A model generated the notes under the pieces. The model did no database searches. It was not told the DNA's origin and saw nothing but the letters and a program-made list of their open reading frames with translations. From the NCBI GenBank assembly GCA_030918015.1, contig JAUPTP010000051.1, positions 1 through 9,079 of the forward strand: a stretch of DNA of 9,079 bases. The letters are read 5' to 3'. This document shows positions 6,627 to 9,079 of this stretch, piece by piece; position 1 is the stretch's first letter; every line of letters starts with the position of its first letter. This DNA is from Pseudomonadota bacterium. GTDB lineage: Bacteria > Pseudomonadota > Gammaproteobacteria > Burkholderiales > Burkholderiaceae_C. Both the position numbers and the translations under genes were made by a program.

Positions 6627-7004
6627 TCACAGCGCGAGGATCCACTTCACCAGATCGCGCGCGTCGGCTTCCTTGATCGCCACGGCGTTGGGCGGCATCG
6701 CCAGGCCGGAGGCCTTGCCCTTCCAGTGGCTGTCGTAGGGGTTGGAGCCCTTGAGCACCGTCTGCGTCAGCGTGTCGAGGGCCTTCTTGTCGCCCTTGTA
6801 CTTGGCCGACACGTCCTTCCAGGCCGGGCCGATCGGCGGCAGGCCTTCCGGACCCTTGGCGCCGGGCTCGATGTGGTGGCAGGTCATGCAGCCGCTCTTG
6901 GTGGCGAGTGCGAGCATCGCGTCATCCTTCGCCTTGTCGGCCAGGGCGGCGCCGCTGGCGAGCAGGGCGATCGCGGCGGCGAGGGCTTGGGTGCGGGTCT
7001 TCAT
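6627..7004 (-). CDS. Periplasmic class I c-type cytochrome (c551/c552-like)
   Basis: A 125-residue precursor of a small monohaem electron carrier. A Sec signal peptide (MKTRTQALAAAIALLASGAA) is cut at A20-L21-A22 before Asp23, giving a mature protein of ~103 residues. Haem attachment is C39-M-T-C42-H43 in KSGCMTCHH, followed by PPIGPAWKDVSAKYK. The distal ligand is Met103 in SGLAMPPN, and the C-terminal helix is EADARDLVKWILAL. This arrangement matches the cytochrome c551/c552 group that shuttles electrons to terminal oxidases or to nitrite or peroxide reductases. The partner cannot be told from the sequence. The frame stays open to 7043, but the signal peptide and an AGGAG sequence five bases upstream of 7004 fix the start. 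It lies downstream of queA with its own apparent promoter carrying an FNR-type box, and the sensor kinase follows 75 bases later. Confidence 0.95.
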   Translation of the reverse strand: MKTRTQALAAAIALLASGAALADKAKDDAMLALATKSGCMTCHHIEPGAKGPEGLPPIGPAWKDVSAKYKGDKKALDTLTQTVLKGSNPYDSHWKGKASGLAMPPNAVAIKEADARDLVKWILAL

Positions 7005-7009
7005 GGTGG

Positions 7010-7014
7010 CTCCT
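7010..7014 (-). promoter_or_regulatory. Shine-Dalgarno of the cytochrome c gene
   Basis: AGGAG on the minus strand, five bases from the ATG at 7004. It decides in favour of this start over the in-frame upstream start at 7043, which would add 13 residues ahead of the signal peptide. Confidence 0.7.
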
Positions 7015-7081
7015 GGGGGCGGCGCGGGGGCCGCGTGTTGCATCGGATGCCGCCAAGTTAGGGCCTGGCCAGATCGCGCGT

Positions 7082-7095
7082 TTGCGCAAGATCAA
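7082..7095 (-). promoter_or_regulatory. Candidate FNR/ANR-type binding box upstream of the cytochrome c gene
   Basis: The minus strand reads TTGAT-CTTG-CGCAA, matching the FNR consensus TTGAT-N4-ATCAA at 8 of 10 positions with one perfect half-site. Its centre (7088.5) is about 41 bases upstream of the start point predicted from a weak -10 sequence TAACTT (7060-7055). That is the usual -41.5 placement for class II activation. It lies in the 108-base gap between the queA stop and the cytochrome start. The motif is read directly; oxygen control is inferred from FNR biology and from the cytochrome it precedes. Confidence 0.45.
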
Positions 7096-7112
7096 GTCTC
7101 GCGGGGCTTTTG

Positions 7113-8231
7113 TCAGTGTGGTACAGCGCTGTTCGCCGTTGGATCGGCCGGATTCACGGCAGATGCTGCACGCTGGAGCAGCATCGCGTCGCCGTAGCTG
7201 AAGAAGCGCATCCGGCGCGCGATCGCGTCGGCGTAGAGCGTGCGGATCGCGTCGAAGCCGGCGAAGGCGCTGACCAGCATCATCAGCGTGCTGCGCGGCA
7301 GGTGGAAGTTGGTCACCAGCCGGTCGACGACGCGGAAGTCGAAGCCCGGCGTGATGAAGATGTCGGTGTCGCGGGCGCCGGCGCGCGGCAGACGGTCGGG
7401 CGTGCCCAGCGCGGCCGACTCGAGCGAGCGCAGCGTGGTCGTGCCCACCGCGATCACCCGCCCGCCGCGCGCGCGGGTCTCGGCGATGGCGTCGACGGTG
7501 GCCTGCGGCACCTCAAACCACTCGCTGTGCATGCGGTGGTCGGCGATCGACTCGACCCGCACCGGCTGGAAGGTGCCCGCGCCCACATGCAGCGTCACGC
7601 TGGCGCGGCGCACGCCGCGGGCCTCGAGCGCCGCCAGCACGCCCTCGTCGAAATGCAGCGCCGCGGTGGGCGCGGCCACCGCGCCGGGCACGCGCGCGAA
7701 CACCGTCTGGTAGCGGCGCGCGTCGTCCTCGTCGTCGGCATGCGTGATGTAGGGCGGCAGCGGCACATGGCCGAACTGCTCCAGCAGCGTCAGCGCGTCG
7801 CCGGGCAGGCGCAGGTGGAAGAGGCCGTTCTCCGGGCCGCAGCGCCCCAGCACCTCGGCGGCGAAGCGCTCGCCGGCGGCATTGTGGAAATGCACCGTCT
7901 GGCCGGCGCGCGGCGACTTGCTCGCGCGCAGATGCGCCCAGACCTCGTGGCGGCCGTCCTCGGTGCCGGGCAGCACCCGCTCGACCAGCGCCTCGACGCT
8001 GCCGCCGGTGTCCTTGGCGCCGTGCAGCCGCGCGCGGATCACCCGGGTGTCGTTGAACACCAGCAGGTCGCCGGGCTCGAGCAGGTCGGGCAGCTCGCGG
8101 AACACCCGCTCGGTGGCCGGCAGCGCGCGCCCGTCGAGCAGGCGCGAGGCGCTGCGCTCGGGGGCCGGATGCTGGGCGATCAGCTCCTGGGGCAGGTCGA
8201 AGTCGAAGTCGGCGACGGTGTGGTGGCTCAT
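7113..8231 (-). CDS. queA: S-adenosylmethionine:tRNA ribosyltransferase-isomerase QueA
   Basis: A 372-residue cytoplasmic enzyme of queuosine synthesis. It transfers and isomerises the ribosyl moiety of S-adenosylmethionine onto 7-aminomethyl-7-deazaguanine in tRNA, giving epoxyqueuosine at the wobble position of GUN anticodons. Signatures in order are [24 protein letters not shown] without a break from residue 9, [18 protein letters not shown] (54-71), VPLPPYI (156-162), [14 protein letters not shown] (183-196), [13 protein letters not shown] (212-224), HRMHSEW (232-238), [10 protein letters not shown] (263-272) and [20 protein letters not shown] (304-323). The core ends at [11 protein letters not shown] (342-352). 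The remaining 20 residues are a non-conserved tail, making it slightly longer than the usual ~345-355. The frame is open far upstream to 8978, but only the start at 8231 fits the family. No strong Shine-Dalgarno is visible. It is divergent from recG. Confidence 0.97.
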   Translation of the reverse strand: MSHHTVADFDFDLPQELIAQHPAPERSASRLLDGRALPATERVFRELPDLLEPGDLLVFNDTRVIRARLHGAKDTGGSVEALVERVLPGTEDGRHEVWAHLRASKSPRAGQTVHFHNAAGERFAAEVLGRCGPENGLFHLRLPGDALTLLEQFGHVPLPPYITHADDEDDARRYQTVFARVPGAVAAPTAALHFDEGVLAALEARGVRRASVTLHVGAGTFQPVRVESIADHRMHSEWFEVPQATVDAIAETRARGGRVIAVGTTTLRSLESAALGTPDRLPRAGARDTDIFITPGFDFRVVDRLVTNFHLPRSTLMMLVSAFAGFDAIRTLYADAIARRMRFFSYGDAMLLQRAASAVNPADPTANSAVPH

Positions 8232-8324
8232 GGCGTCGTCTTGAAGGGCGCGGCGAAGGGGGGGCAGAATATAACGATTCCCATTGGCCCGGCTGCCCAA
8301 CGATCTCTGCCTCGATCCCTGTCC
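8232..8324. promoter_or_regulatory. Divergent queA/recG promoter region
   Basis: A 93-base gap with one AT-rich island in otherwise GC-rich DNA. For recG, TATAAC (8270-8275, + strand) matches the -10 consensus at five of six positions. For queA, TATATT on the minus strand (8273-8268) also matches five of six. The two overlap, so the genes may compete for polymerase. I find no good -35 at a 16-18 base distance for either. Confidence 0.35.
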
Positions 8325-9079
8325 GTGCCTTCGACGCCTTCTTCTTCCGCCGCCGCCCCGGCGCCTTCTCCGCCGCCTGAAGCGAAGTCCGCCCCGCAGC
8401 GGGCGATGGACAAGCTCGGCCTGGTGCGCGACATCGACCTGGCGCTGCACCTGCCGCTGCGCTACGAGGACGAGACCCGCCTGACCCCGATCGCGGCGCT
8501 GCGCGAGGGCGACAGCGCGCAGGTCGAGGGCGTGGTGCGCTTCGCCGTGGTCGAGGCGCGCCCCCGCCGCCAGCTGGTCGTGCGGCTGGTCGAGGGCGCC
8601 GCCGAGCTGGTGCTGCGCTTCGTGCACTTCTATCCGTCGCACCAGAAGACGCTGGCGGTGGGTGCACGGGTGCGGGCGCGCGGCGAGGTGCGCGCCGGCT
8701 TCTTCGGCCGCGAGATGGTGCATCCGGTCTTCAAGGCGGTGCCCGAGGGCGGCGCGCCGCTGGCCGAGGCGCTCACGCCGGTCTATCCGGCCAGCGCGCA
8801 GCTGCCGCAGGCCTACCTGAGAAAGGCGGTCGAGTCGGGCCTGCGCCGCGCGCCGCTCGACGAGGTGCTGCCCGCCGGCGTGGTGCCGCGCGGCCTGCCG
8901 CCGCTGCGCGAGGCGCTGCAGCTGCTGCATCACCCGCCGGTGGGCACCTCGGCCTGGCAGCTCGAGGAGCGCAGCCATCCGGCCTGGGCGCGCATCAAGT
9001 TCGACGAGCTGCTGGCGCAGCAGCTCTCGCAGCTGACGGCGCAGCGCGAGCGCGCCCGGCTGCGCGCGCCGGTGCTGGC
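8325..9079 (+). CDS. recG: ATP-dependent DNA helicase RecG, N-terminal part
   Basis: The first ~251 residues of RecG, which reverses stalled replication forks and moves branched DNA in recombinational repair; the gene runs off the window. The visible part is the N-terminal region with the wedge (OB-fold) domain that grips the junction. It reads [20 protein letters not shown], then [73 protein letters not shown] and [20 protein letters not shown]. This pattern is typical of betaproteobacterial RecG. The helicase motifs lie beyond the end. The most likely start is GTG at 8325, giving a 27-residue Pro/Ala/Ser-rich lead-in. ATG at 8406 is the alternative and would begin just at the conserved region. 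Neither has a clear Shine-Dalgarno. It is divergent from queA. Confidence 0.95.
   Translation, partial: MPSTPSSSAAAPAPSPPPEAKSAPQRAMDKLGLVRDIDLALHLPLRYEDETRLTPIAALREGDSAQVEGVVRFAVVEARPRRQLVVRLVEGAAELVLRFVHFYPSHQKTLAVGARVRARGEVRAGFFGREMVHPVFKAVPEGGAPLAEALTPVYPASAQLPQAYLRKAVESGLRRAPLDEVLPAGVVPRGLPPLREALQLLHHPPVGTSAWQLEERSHPAWARIKFDELLAQQLSQLTAQRERARLRAPVL

Noticed and set aside
4254..7061. A 935-codon open frame on the + strand
   Set aside because: It is antisense to the sensor kinase and cytochrome genes, with Gln/Arg/His-rich low-complexity translation and no domain signature. Its length reflects the scarcity of stop codons opposite high-GC genes.
8232..8978. In-frame N-terminal extension of queA by 249 codons
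   Set aside because: The extension is antisense to recG, shows no domain, and QueA proteins begin at the [14 protein letters not shown] region.

Overview
This window reads as chromosome from a high-GC betaproteobacterium, probably a Burkholderiales member of the Leptothrix/Rubrivivax/Ideonella kind. The reasons are the strongly G/C-biased third codon positions, a soluble NAD-dependent formate dehydrogenase of the Fds type, the divergent queA/recG pair, and a RecG amino terminus of betaproteobacterial type. The genus is an inference. I see no insertion sequence, tRNA, rRNA, CRISPR array or phage gene.

Layout, left to right. (1) Positions 2-789, + strand: the 3' end of the molybdenum-containing alpha subunit of formate dehydrogenase (fdsA), coupled by an ATGA overlap to the small delta subunit (fdsD). 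(2) Positions 752-3061, - strand: a secreted, lipid-anchored subtilisin-family protease and, upstream of it, a dihydrofolate reductase-like (RibD C-terminal family) protein. The protease gene overlaps the end of fdsD tail to tail. (3) Positions 3184-4065, + strand: fdhD, the sulfurtransferase that activates formate dehydrogenase. It belongs functionally with block 1 but is separated from it by block 2. (4) Positions 4140-7004, - strand: a 125-aa periplasmic cytochrome c followed by a large hybrid sensor kinase of the seven-transmembrane (7TMR-DISM) type. (5) Positions 7113-9079: queA (- strand) and recG (+ strand, cut by the window end), divergent from a short AT-rich intergenic region.

FdsA and FdsD form part of the cytoplasmic enzyme that oxidises formate to CO2 and reduces NAD+, and FdhD sulfurates its molybdenum cofactor. 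The cytochrome gene has a good candidate FNR/ANR box placed as expected for oxygen-controlled activation, so part of the window may serve low-oxygen or energy metabolism. The sensor kinase has no dedicated response regulator in view.

No clearly new multi-gene system is evident. The best leads are a hairpin that would hide the protease ribosome binding site, the FNR-type box, a possible decayed reading frame between fdhD and the kinase gene, and the interruption of the formate dehydrogenase cluster. No gap between genes exceeds about 130 bases; the gaps are 2387-2515, 3062-3183, 4066-4139, 6552-6626, 7005-7112 and 8232-8324. In 3062-3183 I see no convincing promoter motif.
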